A program made the translations under genes and the position numbers. The notes below the pieces were generated by a model that worked only from the letters and a program-made list of their open reading frames with translations, did not search any database and was not told the origin of the DNA. This document shows positions 26,001-35,314 of a stretch of DNA of 46,416 nucleotides, one piece after another. Source of the stretch: Rhodovibrio sodomensis. Lineage in GTDB: Bacteria > Pseudomonadota > Alphaproteobacteria > Kiloniellales > Rhodovibrionaceae. The stretch lies in NCBI RefSeq assembly GCF_016583645.1, contig NZ_NRRL01000030.1:1-46416 (forward strand), written 5' to 3'. Position 1 is the stretch's first letter; each line of letters begins with the position of its first letter.

Positions 26001-27374
26001 CTACCCGCCCGGCAGGCCCGCCTCCAGGGCGAACGCGGCGAGCGCGGCGGCGAGCATGCCGACCAGCTCGTCCAGCTGCTCCTCGGTCACGATCATCGGC
26101 GGGCAGACCATGATGTGGTCGCCCTCCAGCCCGCCGCGGGTCCGGCGCGAGTAGACGATCAGCCCGCGCTCGAAGGCGAGTTCGACCACCCGGGCGTGCG
26201 CGTTCAGCGCGGGCGGCAGGACCTCCATGGTCGCCCGGTCGGCGATCAGCTCGATCGCGGTCAGGAGGCCCTTGCCGCGCACGTCGCCGACGAACGGAAA
26301 CCGGTCCTTGAGCCCGTGCAGACGCTGCATCAGGCTGGCCCCGCGCGCGTCGGCGTTGGCGATCAGGTCCTGCCGGTCGATCTCCTCCAGCACCGCCAGC
26401 CCGGCCGCGCAGGCGAGCGGGTTGCCGGCGTAGGTGTAGCCGTGCAGGAAGCCGCCCGCGTCCAGCACCGGCTCGACCAGCCGGCCGGGCGCGGCCATCG
26501 CGCCCAACGGCGCGTAGCCGGCGGCGAAGCCCTTGGACAGCACCATGATGTCGGGCGTGACCTGCCAGTGCTCGGCGGCGACGAACGCACCGGTGCGCCC
26601 GGCACCGCTCATCACCTCGTCGTAGATCAGCAGCACGCCGTAGTGCCGGCAGATCTCGGCGACGCGGGCGTAGTAGCTGTCCGGGGCGACCAGCGCGCCG
26701 GTCGAGGCGCCGCCGACCGGCTCCATGATGAAGGCGAGCACGCTGTCCGGGCCCTGACGTTCGATCTCGTCGGCCAGCAGGTCCGCGTAGCGCCGCCCGC
26801 GTTCTTCCATCGACAGTGCGTCGCGGTCCAGATAGGCGGTCGGTGCCGGGATCGTCGGCATTTCGCGCATCATTGGCCGGAACGGCGCGTTCAGCGGCTC
26901 GTAGCCGGTCACCGCGAGCGCGCCCAGCGTGGAGCCGTGGTACGACGGCCGCCGGGCGATCACTTTCCAGCGGTGGCCGCGATCGGTGGCGAGCGCCCAC
27001 TGCCGGGCCAGCTTGAGCGCGGATTCGACCGCCTCCGATCCGCCGGAGACGAAGAACACCCGGTCCAGGTCGCCGGGCAGGCGGTGGGCCACGGTCGCGG
27101 CCAGCTCTTCCGCCGGCGCGTTCTCGAAGTGCAGCCGGTAGGCGAAGGTCGCGCGCGCCATCTGGGCCTGCATCGCCGCCAGCACGCGCGGGTTGGCGTG
27201 ACCGATGTTGGAGACCATCGCGCCGGACGAGCCGTCCAGGTAGCAGCGGCCGTGGACGTCCCAGATGTACAGCCCCTCCGCCCGGTCGATCAGCGGCCGG
27301 CGCTGCCGGCCCTGGTAGAACAAGTGGGAGGGCGGCCGGTCCGCGCCACCCGGGTGCTTTTGGGCCTGCGCCAT
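26001..27374 (-). CDS. Class III PLP aminotransferase
   Basis: A 457-residue class III (omega) aminotransferase that moves an amino group from a polyamine, beta-alanine or similar omega-amine to a keto acid. The N-terminal DVHGRCYLDGSSGAMVSNIG, the SGGSEAVESALKLARQ phosphate-cup segment, the YHGSTLGAL loop, YDEVMSGAGRTG, and the PLP lysine in LSKGFAAGY (about 290) all fit. It starts 7 bases after potA, so it is tightly linked to the importer. The likely role is deamination of the imported or deacetylated amine (inference). Confidence 0.9.
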   Translation of the reverse strand: MAQAQKHPGGADRPPSHLFYQGRQRRPLIDRAEGLYIWDVHGRCYLDGSSGAMVSNIGHANPRVLAAMQAQMARATFAYRLHFENAPAEELAATVAHRLPGDLDRVFFVSGGSEAVESALKLARQWALATDRGHRWKVIARRPSYHGSTLGALAVTGYEPLNAPFRPMMREMPTIPAPTAYLDRDALSMEERGRRYADLLADEIERQGPDSVLAFIMEPVGGASTGALVAPDSYYARVAEICRHYGVLLIYDEVMSGAGRTGAFVAAEHWQVTPDIMVLSKGFAAGYAPLGAMAAPGRLVEPVLDAGGFLHGYTYAGNPLACAAGLAVLEEIDRQDLIANADARGASLMQRLHGLKDRFPFVGDVRGKGLLTAIELIADRATMEVLPPALNAHARVVELAFERGLIVYSRRTRGGLEGDHIMVCPPMIVTEEQLDELVGMLAAALAAFALEAGLPGG

Positions 27375-27381
27375 CGCCGGG

Positions 27382-28524
27382 CTACTCCGCGGCCGCCTTG
27401 GCCGCCGCGCTCTGGTGCGCGTCGGCGTCGAGCAGCACCACGTCCTGGGCGCGGATGCGCAATTTGACCGGCTGGCCCTCGTGGAACGGGCGGCGGTCGA
27501 TCGGGTTGATCGCCTGCAGGGTCAACGGCCCGGCCTCGACGAAGTAGCGCGCGGCCTGACCCTGGTAATCGACCGCCGTGACCTTGCCGTCCAGCACGAC
27601 CGCCGCCGGATCGTCCGAGGGCGCGCTTTCGGACAGGAACACCTTCTCCGCGCGCACGGCGAGGCGCACCCGCTCGCCCTGCCGGGCGGCCCGGCCGTCG
27701 CGCGGGTGACCCAGCAGCTCGGGACCGTCGTCGAGCCCGAGCCGCGCGATCCCGCCGGAGACCGCCTGGACCTGGCCGGAGAAGATGTTGGAGATGCCCA
27801 GGAAGTTGGCGACGAACTCGCTGGCGGGCTGGTTATAGACCTGCTCCGGCGTGCCTTCCTGCTCGATCCAGCCCTCGCTCATCACCACGACCTTGTCGGA
27901 CATCGCCAGCGCTTCCGACTGGTCGTGGGTGACGAAGATGGTGGAGATGCCGAGCTCGCGCTGGATGCGCTTGAGTTCGACGCGCATCTCCTCGCGCAGG
28001 TTGGCGTCGAGCGCGGACAGCGGCTCGTCCAGCAGCAGCACGTCGGGTTCGATCACGATCGCCCGGGCGAGCGCGATGCGCTGCTGCTGACCGCCGGAGA
28101 GCTGCTTGGGCACGCGCTCCTCGAGGTGCGGCAGTTGGACCAGCTGCAGGGCCTCGCGCACCTTCTTGCGCGCGGTTTCCCGGTCGACGGCGCGGTACTT
28201 CAGGCCGAACGCGACGTTTTCATAGATCGTCTTGTGCGGGAACAGCGCGTAGTTCTGGAACACGATGCCCAGGTTGCGCTTGTGGATCGGCACGTCGTTG
28301 ACCCGCTGGCCCTTGATCCGGATGTCGCCGTCGGTCGCATCCTCCAGCCCCGCGATCATCCGCAGCGTGGTCGTCTTGCCGCAGCCGGACGGGCCGACGA
28401 AGGTGACGAACGAGCCGCGCTCGACGTTCAGGTCCATCGCGTGGACGGCCGTGAACGCGCCGAAGCGCTTGACCACGTTGCGCAGTTCGACCGCGTGCTG
28501 CGGGTCGTGTTGGGGGTCGGCCAC
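27382..28524 (-). CDS. potA: Polyamine-type ABC transporter ATP-binding protein
   Basis: A 380-residue ATPase of the PotA/CysA branch that powers import through PotB-PotC. Walker A GPSGCGKT is at 44-51, the Q-loop in VFQNYALFP, the signature LSGGQQQR at about 142, Walker B VLLLDEPLSALD at about 162 and the switch His in VTHDQSEA. A C-terminal TOBE domain (about 285-365) starts RVRLAVRAEKVFL. The acidic residues and the linked potBCD suggest polyamine or putrescine import; related systems carry other cations or opines. It begins 150 bases after potD, beyond a hairpin, and is followed at 7 bases by the aminotransferase. Confidence 0.92.
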   Translation of the reverse strand: MADPQHDPQHAVELRNVVKRFGAFTAVHAMDLNVERGSFVTFVGPSGCGKTTTLRMIAGLEDATDGDIRIKGQRVNDVPIHKRNLGIVFQNYALFPHKTIYENVAFGLKYRAVDRETARKKVREALQLVQLPHLEERVPKQLSGGQQQRIALARAIVIEPDVLLLDEPLSALDANLREEMRVELKRIQRELGISTIFVTHDQSEALAMSDKVVVMSEGWIEQEGTPEQVYNQPASEFVANFLGISNIFSGQVQAVSGGIARLGLDDGPELLGHPRDGRAARQGERVRLAVRAEKVFLSESAPSDDPAAVVLDGKVTAVDYQGQAARYFVEAGPLTLQAINPIDRRPFHEGQPVKLRIRAQDVVLLDADAHQSAAAKAAAE

Positions 28525-28645
28525 CGGCGTGCTCCCATCGGGGTCGGGCCATCGGACGGCATCGCGTCCGTCGGGCTGGAAAAGCGGCGCGGGCAGCGGC
28601 GGGCGCCCAAGTGTTGTTATCGTTAACCGCCGCCGCCCGCGCCCG

Positions 28646-28680
28646 TATTAGGCGGGCGTCAATAGAGCCGCCGCCTAATA
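28646..28680 (-). promoter_or_regulatory. Stem-loop between potD and potA, covering the potD stop codon
   Basis: Perfect 10-bp inverted arms TATTAGGCGG (28646-28655) and CCGCCTAATA (28671-28680) enclose a 15-base loop. On the transcribed (minus) strand, the first arm contains the potD stop codon TAG (28677-28675). There is no T run, so it is more likely an mRNA-stabilising or attenuating hairpin than a terminator; such structures often raise solute-binding protein levels above those of the other ABC subunits. Confidence 0.65.
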
Positions 28681-29829
28681 GCCGCGCTGGATCCGGCCGA
28701 ACTTCTTCGACCAGTCGCCTTCGTGACTGTTCCAGTAGGCCGGCTTGAAGAAGTTCAGGCCGTCCAGCTTGCCGGTCGGGTCGTAGGCCGGCAGGTTCTT
28801 GATCTTCTCGGTCAGCTCGACCTTGTTCGGGTCGAGTGCCGGGGGATAGTTCTGCCCCTCGGCGACCGCGATCGCGACCTCAGGCTCCAGCATGAAGTTG
28901 AGCAGCTGTTCGCAGGCCTCCATCGGCGAGCCCTTGAGCACGAACAGGCACTCCTGCCAGCCCAGGCCCCCCGGCGGGTCGTAGTAGCCGATGTTGTGGC
29001 CCTGCTCCTGCAGCGCCGCGATCCGGCCCGACCACCCCTCGGTGACGTGGATCTCGCCGTTGGCCAGCAGGCTCATCAGCTCGGCGCCGGACTGCCAGTA
29101 CTTCAGCGCGAGGTCGCGGTGGGTGCGCAAGGCTTCCCAGACCGCGTCCATATCCGCGATGCCGTTGGGGTCCTGCCCGGTCTGCAGCGCGCCGTACCAG
29201 ATCCGGGTCTTCCATTCGCCCCAGCCGCCGATTTTACCTTTGTAGGCCGCGTCGATCAGGATGTTCGGGCCCTTCTCCCGGATCTCGTCGTCGGAGATCA
29301 CGTCCCGGTTATAGGCAAGGCCGGTGGTGCCGTAGTCGTACGGCGCGGCCGACAGACGGCCGTCCGAGACCTCGCGGAACGGCTCCTGCAGGGCCTTGAT
29401 GGTAAGATCGAGGTTGGGAATGTTGCTTTCGTCCAGCTTCGTGGAGAAGCCCAGGTTGTGGTAGCGGACGTAGTCGAACACGCCCGACAGGTGGGCGACG
29501 TTGAACTCGCCCGGCTGGGCCGAGCGCACCCGGGCCAGGTACTCGTCGGCGCCGCCGAAGGTGCCGTCGACCACCTCGATCCCGGTCTCTTTCTCGTAGG
29601 GTTCGAAGGCGTACTCCCGGAAGGCTTCCGAGACCACGCCGCCCCAGCCGTCGAAGCGCACGCTGTCCGGCTTGGCGGCCAGCGCCTGTCGGCGCAGCCC
29701 GGCGACCGGGGCGCCGACGACGCCCGCGGTGACGGTGGCCGCCCCCAGCAGGCTAAGAAAGGTGCGGCGGTCGAGATCGCCGTTCTGGTAGCGCTCCAGC
29801 AGGCGTTGGTAGCGTTTTTGATCGTCCAT
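28675..29829 (-). CDS. potD: Polyamine-type ABC transporter substrate-binding protein
   Basis: A 384-residue periplasmic binding protein of the PotD/spermidine-putrescine family. A twin-arginine-like signal LDRRTFLSLLG (19-29) followed by a hydrophobic stretch and LAAKPD suggests Tat export, unlike the Sec signal of E. coli PotD. Mature features include FDGWGGVVSEAF, AYDYGTTGLAYNRD-like segment (APYDYGTTGLAYN) and EGWSGRIAALQ. The ligand could be putrescine, an acetylated polyamine, or a related amine. It lies 87 bases downstream of potC. The stop codon is inside a 10-bp stem. Confidence 0.9.
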   Translation of the reverse strand: MDDQKRYQRLLERYQNGDLDRRTFLSLLGAATVTAGVVGAPVAGLRRQALAAKPDSVRFDGWGGVVSEAFREYAFEPYEKETGIEVVDGTFGGADEYLARVRSAQPGEFNVAHLSGVFDYVRYHNLGFSTKLDESNIPNLDLTIKALQEPFREVSDGRLSAAPYDYGTTGLAYNRDVISDDEIREKGPNILIDAAYKGKIGGWGEWKTRIWYGALQTGQDPNGIADMDAVWEALRTHRDLALKYWQSGAELMSLLANGEIHVTEGWSGRIAALQEQGHNIGYYDPPGGLGWQECLFVLKGSPMEACEQLLNFMLEPEVAIAVAEGQNYPPALDPNKVELTEKIKNLPAYDPTGKLDGLNFFKPAYWNSHEGDWSKKFGRIQRGY

Positions 29830-29916
29830 GTCTTCTCAAGGCCTCCCTGTGTTTGACGTTGGCATCCGGCCGACGGTCGCGGCCCCTTGTTCGGCGGTTG
29901 CCCCGCTCTTCTTGCC

Positions 29917-30720
29917 CTAGCCGCCGCGCCGGCTGGCCAGCCATCGGGCCAGTCCGGCCCCGGTCAGCGGCAGGGCCACGGTGAGGATGATCATGACCGT
30001 GCCGAGCGCGTTGATCTCCGGGCTGATCGAGTTGCGCAGCATGGCGAAGATCTGGGTCGGCACCGTCTCCACCCCCGGCGGCTTCCAGAACAGCGTGCCG
30101 GTGATGTCGTCGAACGAGATCGTGAAGGCGAACAGCATGCCCGCCGCGACCGCCGGCATCAGCAGCGGCAGGGTGACCTGAAAAAAGGTCTGGAACGGGT
30201 TCGCGCCCAGCGACAGCGCGGCCTCCTCGTACTCCTTGCGGATGCCGACCAGCCGCGCCTGCACCACCAGCACGACGAACGGCAGGGTGAAGATCACGTG
30301 GCCCAGCAGCAGCAGGACGAAGTTCTTGGGCATCGACAGGAACTGCAGGAACAACAGCAGCGAGACCGCGAGCACCACCTCCGGCACCAGGATCGGCGCG
30401 ATCAGGGCGGTGTTCAGCAGGTTCTTGCCCGGGAAGTCGTAGCGCACCATCGCCAGCGACGCGCACACCCCGATGCTGGTCGAGATCACCGCCGTCAGCG
30501 CGCCCAGGATCATCGAGGTCTGGAACGCCCGGATGATCGCGTCGTTCTGCGCCAGTTCGACGAACCAGCGCACGCTCAGTCCGGTCATCGGAAAGGAGCC
30601 GAACTGGCTGGCGTTGAACGCCAGCAGCATGACCACCGCGACCGGCGCGAACATGAAGACGTAGGTCAGCACCGTCGCGATCTTGATGAACGTCCAGCCG
30701 GTCGGTCCGCGCACGGTCAT
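29917..30720 (-). CDS. potC: ABC transporter permease, PotC type
   Basis: A 267-residue inner-membrane permease with about six helices (first: IATVLTYVFMFAPVAVVMLLA). The coupling loop EEAALSLGANPFQTFFQVTLP (EAA motif, in part) at about 160-180 contacts PotA. FDDITGTLFW is the PotC-type segment before the last helices. It starts 16 bases after potB. Partner of PotB in forming the transport channel. Confidence 0.92.
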   Translation of the reverse strand: MTVRGPTGWTFIKIATVLTYVFMFAPVAVVMLLAFNASQFGSFPMTGLSVRWFVELAQNDAIIRAFQTSMILGALTAVISTSIGVCASLAMVRYDFPGKNLLNTALIAPILVPEVVLAVSLLLFLQFLSMPKNFVLLLLGHVIFTLPFVVLVVQARLVGIRKEYEEAALSLGANPFQTFFQVTLPLLMPAVAAGMLFAFTISFDDITGTLFWKPPGVETVPTQIFAMLRNSISPEINALGTVMIILTVALPLTGAGLARWLASRRGG

Positions 30721-30736
30721 CGTCCCAACCTTGCCA

Positions 30737-31612
30737 TCATCCGAACCCCTTGGAGATCTGGCCCAGGCTCAGATAGCGGTTGTAGAGCAGCACGACCGAG
30801 CCCAGGACGATCAGCAGCACGATCGAGAGCGCCGAGCCGAGCGGCCAGTTCAGCTGGGTGATGATCGCGTCGTAGATCAGGTTGGCGAACATCCCGTCGC
30901 CGGGGCCGCCGAGCACGATCGGGGTGATGTAGGTGCCCGATCCCAGCACGAAGCACAGCAGACTGCCCGCCGCCAGCCCGGGCAGCGACAGCGGCAGCGT
31001 GACCTCCCGGAACGCCTGGAACGGCGTCGAGCCCAGCGAGCGCGCGGCGGCGTTCAGGTTCGGGTCGATCCCTTCCAGGCTGACGTAGATGTTGAGCACC
31101 ATGAACGGCAGCAGGAAGTGGATCAGGCCCAGGATCACCGTGGCCTCGTTGTAGAGCATCTGTATCGGTTCGGCGACGATGCCGAGCGACTGCAGCACGT
31201 AGTTCACCGCGCCCGAGACCCCCAGGATGTTGATCCACGACATCGTGCGAATGATGTAGCTGATCCAGAACGGCAGCATCAGCAGCAGCAGCAGGAACGC
31301 CTTGTTGCGCATCTTCGAGAACGCGATGAAGTAGGCCGCCGGGTAGCCCATCAGGGCGCAGCAGACCGTGGTAATCAGCCCGATCTTGAGGGTGTACAGC
31401 AGGATGTCGCGGTAGAACGGGTCGCTCAGCACCTCGATCCAGTTGTCGAGGTAGAAGCCGACCTGCTCGTCCCCGGCCGCGGTGCGCAGCCAGAACGAGT
31501 AGACGATCACGAAACAGGTCGGGATAGCGAGCAGCAGCGTGATCGCCGTCAACGCCGGCGACAGCAGCGCCCAGGGGCGCATGTCGCGCGTGTGCGCGTC
31601 GCTCACCGCCAT
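30737..31612 (-). CDS. potB: ABC transporter permease, PotB type
   Basis: A 291-residue permease with six or more helices (first: ALLSPALTAITLLLAIPTCF). The EAA coupling loop NAAARSLGSTPFQAFREVTL is at about 200-219, and FWISYIIRTMSWINIL is typical of PotB/ModB-like permeases. ATG 31612 was chosen because GGGAG lies 6 bases upstream; a longer in-frame start at 31744 would run through the promoter region. It is the first gene of the minus-strand operon and is divergent from the LysR gene. Confidence 0.92.
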   Translation of the reverse strand: MAVSDAHTRDMRPWALLSPALTAITLLLAIPTCFVIVYSFWLRTAAGDEQVGFYLDNWIEVLSDPFYRDILLYTLKIGLITTVCCALMGYPAAYFIAFSKMRNKAFLLLLLMLPFWISYIIRTMSWINILGVSGAVNYVLQSLGIVAEPIQMLYNEATVILGLIHFLLPFMVLNIYVSLEGIDPNLNAAARSLGSTPFQAFREVTLPLSLPGLAAGSLLCFVLGSGTYITPIVLGGPGDGMFANLIYDAIITQLNWPLGSALSIVLLIVLGSVVLLYNRYLSLGQISKGFG

Positions 31613-31733
31613 GCCCGTCTCCCGGTTGTTTTTCCGATCTGCGACCCGTGGTCCGGGCCGTCCCTGCGCGACCGGTCTTTGGGCATTCTCACCCTTCGCC
31701 CGCCTGTCGGGTGGATTGGGCCTCGCTTGGCGG

Positions 31734-31780
31734 CTATAACGCAAATAGATAAGGTGAATGGTTTACATAGATATCGATAA
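31734..31780. promoter_or_regulatory. Divergent control region between potB and lysR
   Basis: A distinctly A/T-rich stretch in GC-rich surroundings. ATAGATA occurs twice (31745-31751 and 31767-31773), 22 bases apart, i.e. two helical turns on one face of the DNA. The second copy runs into the palindrome TATCGATA (31772-31779). CTATAA at 31734-31739 gives a TTATAG -10-like element for potB on the minus strand. This is the expected place for LysR-type binding; I infer that the regulator acts here. Confidence 0.55.
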
Positions 31781-31812
31781 TGTCGCCGCGACGCCGGCGG
31801 CGGGAGCAGGCG

Positions 31813-32769
31813 ATGGACGACGCCAGTCTGGAGCGTATTCCCCGTCAGCTGGACTGGAACCTGCTGCGGACCTTCATGGTGATCGTGCAGGAAGGCAGCA
31901 TCACGCGTGCCGCCAACCGGCTGCTGCTCAAGCAGCCCACGGTGTCGAGCGCGCTCAAGCGCCTGGAGATGCAGCTCGACCGCCAATTGATCGAACGCGG
32001 CGGCGGCGTCTTCCGGGTGACCGAAGCGGGCGAGCTGTTGTACCGCGAATGCGTCGACATCTACGGCAACATCTCCCGCCTGTCGGTGCTGCTGCGCGAC
32101 GTGCAGGAAGACATCACCGGCCACGTCACGATCGCGAGCGCGAGCCACGTCGTCTGCCCGTTCTACGACGAGACGCTGGCCGACGTGCACGCCCGGCATC
32201 CCGGCATCAGCTATCAGATCGAGGTCGATACCAGTGCCGAGGTGCAGCGCGCGGTCCTGCAGAAGACCGCCAGCTTCGGGCTCGGGCTGGTGCACGAACG
32301 CCATCCGCAGCTCAGCTACGACCATATGTTCCGGGAGCATTTCGGCTTCTTCTGCGGCCCGCGCCACCGGCTGTTCCGCCGGCGCGGGCTGAGCCTCGCC
32401 GATCTCCGGCAGGAGAGCTTCGTGTCGTTCAAGACCGACCAGCTGTCGGACGCGCTGCGGCCAGTCGCGCTGCTGCGCGCGCAGGAGAACCTCGCCGACC
32501 GGATCATCGCCACCTCCAGCCATCTGGAGGAGGTGCGGCGGATGATCGTCGCCGGCATCGGCATCGGGGTGCTGCCGATCCACGCGGTCGAGCGCGACGT
32601 GCGCGACGGCCTGCTCTGGCGCCTGCCGCCCTACGAGGCGCCGCCGGCGATCGACATCTACCTGATCGCCAACCCGGCGACCCCGTTCAACCGCGCCGAA
32701 CACACCGTCCTCGCCGCCCTGCGCCGCCGCCTGACGGAGATCCCGGAAAGCCAGCGGACGTATGGATGA
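31813..32769 (+). CDS. LysR-family transcriptional regulator of the pot cluster
   Basis: A 318-residue LysR-type regulator. The N-terminal winged HTH reads LLRTFMVIVQEGSITRAAN...KQPTVSSALKRLEMQL (about 18-58), and the C-terminal effector domain begins GHVTIASASHVVC at about 103. ATG 31813 has GGGAG 6-7 bases upstream; an upstream ATG at 31780 would start within the probable operator, so it is less likely. Divergent placement from potBCDA implies control of that operon by an imported amine or its catabolite. Confidence 0.9.
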   Translation: MDDASLERIPRQLDWNLLRTFMVIVQEGSITRAANRLLLKQPTVSSALKRLEMQLDRQLIERGGGVFRVTEAGELLYRECVDIYGNISRLSVLLRDVQEDITGHVTIASASHVVCPFYDETLADVHARHPGISYQIEVDTSAEVQRAVLQKTASFGLGLVHERHPQLSYDHMFREHFGFFCGPRHRLFRRRGLSLADLRQESFVSFKTDQLSDALRPVALLRAQENLADRIIATSSHLEEVRRMIVAGIGIGVLPIHAVERDVRDGLLWRLPPYEAPPAIDIYLIANPATPFNRAEHTVLAALRRRLTEIPESQRTYG

Positions 32770-32803
32770 GGCCTGCCGGCGCTCGCGCGCGTGGGCGGTG
32801 CCG

Positions 32804-32913
32804 CGGCGGGTCCCCTCTCCTCCAATGGGAGGAGAGGGATAGGGAGAGGAGGGTGCCCGCGGCATTCAGAGGCGGCGGAAACCTCCTCCCCGAGCCCCTC
32901 CTGCCAGTGGAGA
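32804..32913. repeat. Family A palindromic repeat pair downstream of lysR
   Basis: The left unit reads GGGTCCCCTCTCCTCCAATG then GGAGGAGAGGGATAGGGAGA (32808-32849); an inverted partner CCTCCTCCCCGAGCCCCTCC then TGCCAGTGGAGA ends near 32913. It follows the LysR stop by about 35 bases and may act as the 3' end hairpin of that transcript. Confidence 0.75.
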
Positions 32914-32937
32914 CTGTTGCATAATGGTGGCTATACC

Positions 32938-33097
32938 CGTCAGGCGTCCTTCGACACGCCGACCCTTCGAGAAGCTCAGGATCGGCTGCTCAGGATGACG
33001 TCGATATTTTTAAACTGTTGATATTGCTGTCACTTTAAAGACTTTGACGGCATCCTGAGCAGGCCGCGTAGCGGCCGTGTGGAAGGACGCATGACGG
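32938..33097. repeat. Paired inverted-repeat element, second copy (family B)
   Basis: The left arm holds GGCGTCCTTCGACACGCC and GCTGCTCAGGATGACG; the right arm (about 33048-33097) is the inverted form, GCATCCTGAGCAGGCCGC and GTGTGGAAGGACGCATGACG. The centre (33002-33047) is A/T-rich. Its architecture equals that of 930-1052, although the middle of each arm differs, as expected for a diverged mobile or REP-pair element. Confidence 0.75.
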
Positions 33098-33127
33098 CTC
33101 TCCAAAGCGGCATGCAAACGTTCCTCC

Positions 33128-33242
33128 TAGAGCAAGATGCTGAAAGGTGAAGCCACCTTTCAGCTGAACCTTGCTCTCTCTTCAAGCAGTTAGAGCAAAA
33201 TTCATGATGAAGGTCGCCTCGACCTTGATCGATTTTGCTCTA
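33128..33242. repeat. Two tandem TAGAGCA long-hairpin repeats (family C)
   Basis: First hairpin 33129-33177: outer arms AGAGCAAG/CTTGCTCT and inner 11-bp arms GCTGAAAGGTG (33139-33149) and CACCTTTCAGC (33154-33164). Second hairpin 33191-33242: outer 11-bp arms TAGAGCAAAAT (33191-33201) and ATTTTGCTCTA (33232-33242) and inner AAGGTC/GACCTT. Both share TAGAGCAA ends, so they are two members of one family side by side. No coding sequence is seen in the 520-base stretch 32770-33289. Confidence 0.82.
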
Positions 33243-33289
33243 GTGGAGCAGGGGGATGACGTTGCGTGCCGCGATACCGGGACCCAACG

Positions 33290-33787
33290 CTACGCCCGGT
33301 CCGCCAGCGCCTGCAGGCGGTCATCCTCCACCCGGCGCACGCTTTCGCCCGGGGCGGTGAAGCCGAGCGCGGCGTAGGCGGCTGCCGCGCTCGCGTTATC
33401 TTTGGCGACGTTGAGTTCCAGCCGGCCCCAGCCACGGTCCAAGGCGATGCGCGCGGCCGTCGCCAGCAGGCGCCTGCCGATCCCGGTGCCGCGGGCCGCC
33501 GGCACGACGTAGACGTTCTCCACCAGCATCACCGGGCCGGGACGGAACAGCGAGAAGGCGCGGTAGAAGGCGAGGTAGCCGAGGCTGCGGCCGTCGGCCT
33601 CGGCCAGCAGGACCTCGACCATCGGGGCGTCGCCGGCGAGCCACGCGGCGAGCTGGTCCGGCGCGGGCGGCGCGTTGGTCTTGCCTTCCTCCGCCATCAG
33701 GCCGGCGAGGAGATCGGCGAGCGGGCCCGCATCCTCGGGCGTGGCGGGGCGGACGGTCGGTTGGGCGGCGCTCGGTCGGTCGGGCAC
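33290..33787 (-). CDS. GNAT family N-acetyltransferase
   Basis: A 165-residue acetyltransferase resembling diamine/spermidine-type GNATs: start TVRPATPEDAGPLADLLAGL, central LAFYRAFSLF...VMLVENVYVVPAARGTGIGR with the acetyl-CoA loop RGTGIGRR at 99-106, and the C-terminal LELNVAKDNASAAAAYAALGF. The FSLF...ENVYV pattern is seen in spermidine/spermine N1-acetyltransferase-like proteins, so a polyamine substrate is possible given the nearby cluster, but that is inference. It is divergent from cysS with 134 bases between. Confidence 0.86.
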   Translation of the reverse strand: MPDRPSAAQPTVRPATPEDAGPLADLLAGLMAEEGKTNAPPAPDQLAAWLAGDAPMVEVLLAEADGRSLGYLAFYRAFSLFRPGPVMLVENVYVVPAARGTGIGRRLLATAARIALDRGWGRLELNVAKDNASAAAAYAALGFTAPGESVRRVEDDRLQALADRA

Positions 33788-33921
33788 GGGCGGGCTCCCT
33801 CCTGTCTTGGCGGCGGCGCGCCCATTGGACGGGCGGCCGGAAGCTGCTACATCGCCAGCCGCACGACGTCCAGCCGTCCAACATCGACCGTCTTCAAGCC
33901 GAGCGAGCCCGCGAGCGACCC

Positions 33922-35304
<1,383 letters not shown>

Positions 35305-35314
35305 CGGCCGGCCC

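Noticed and set aside
33128..33242. A CRISPR array or tRNA-like gene
   Set aside because: There are only two hairpins with different inner stems and no regular spacers; no cloverleaf or anticodon arm fits.
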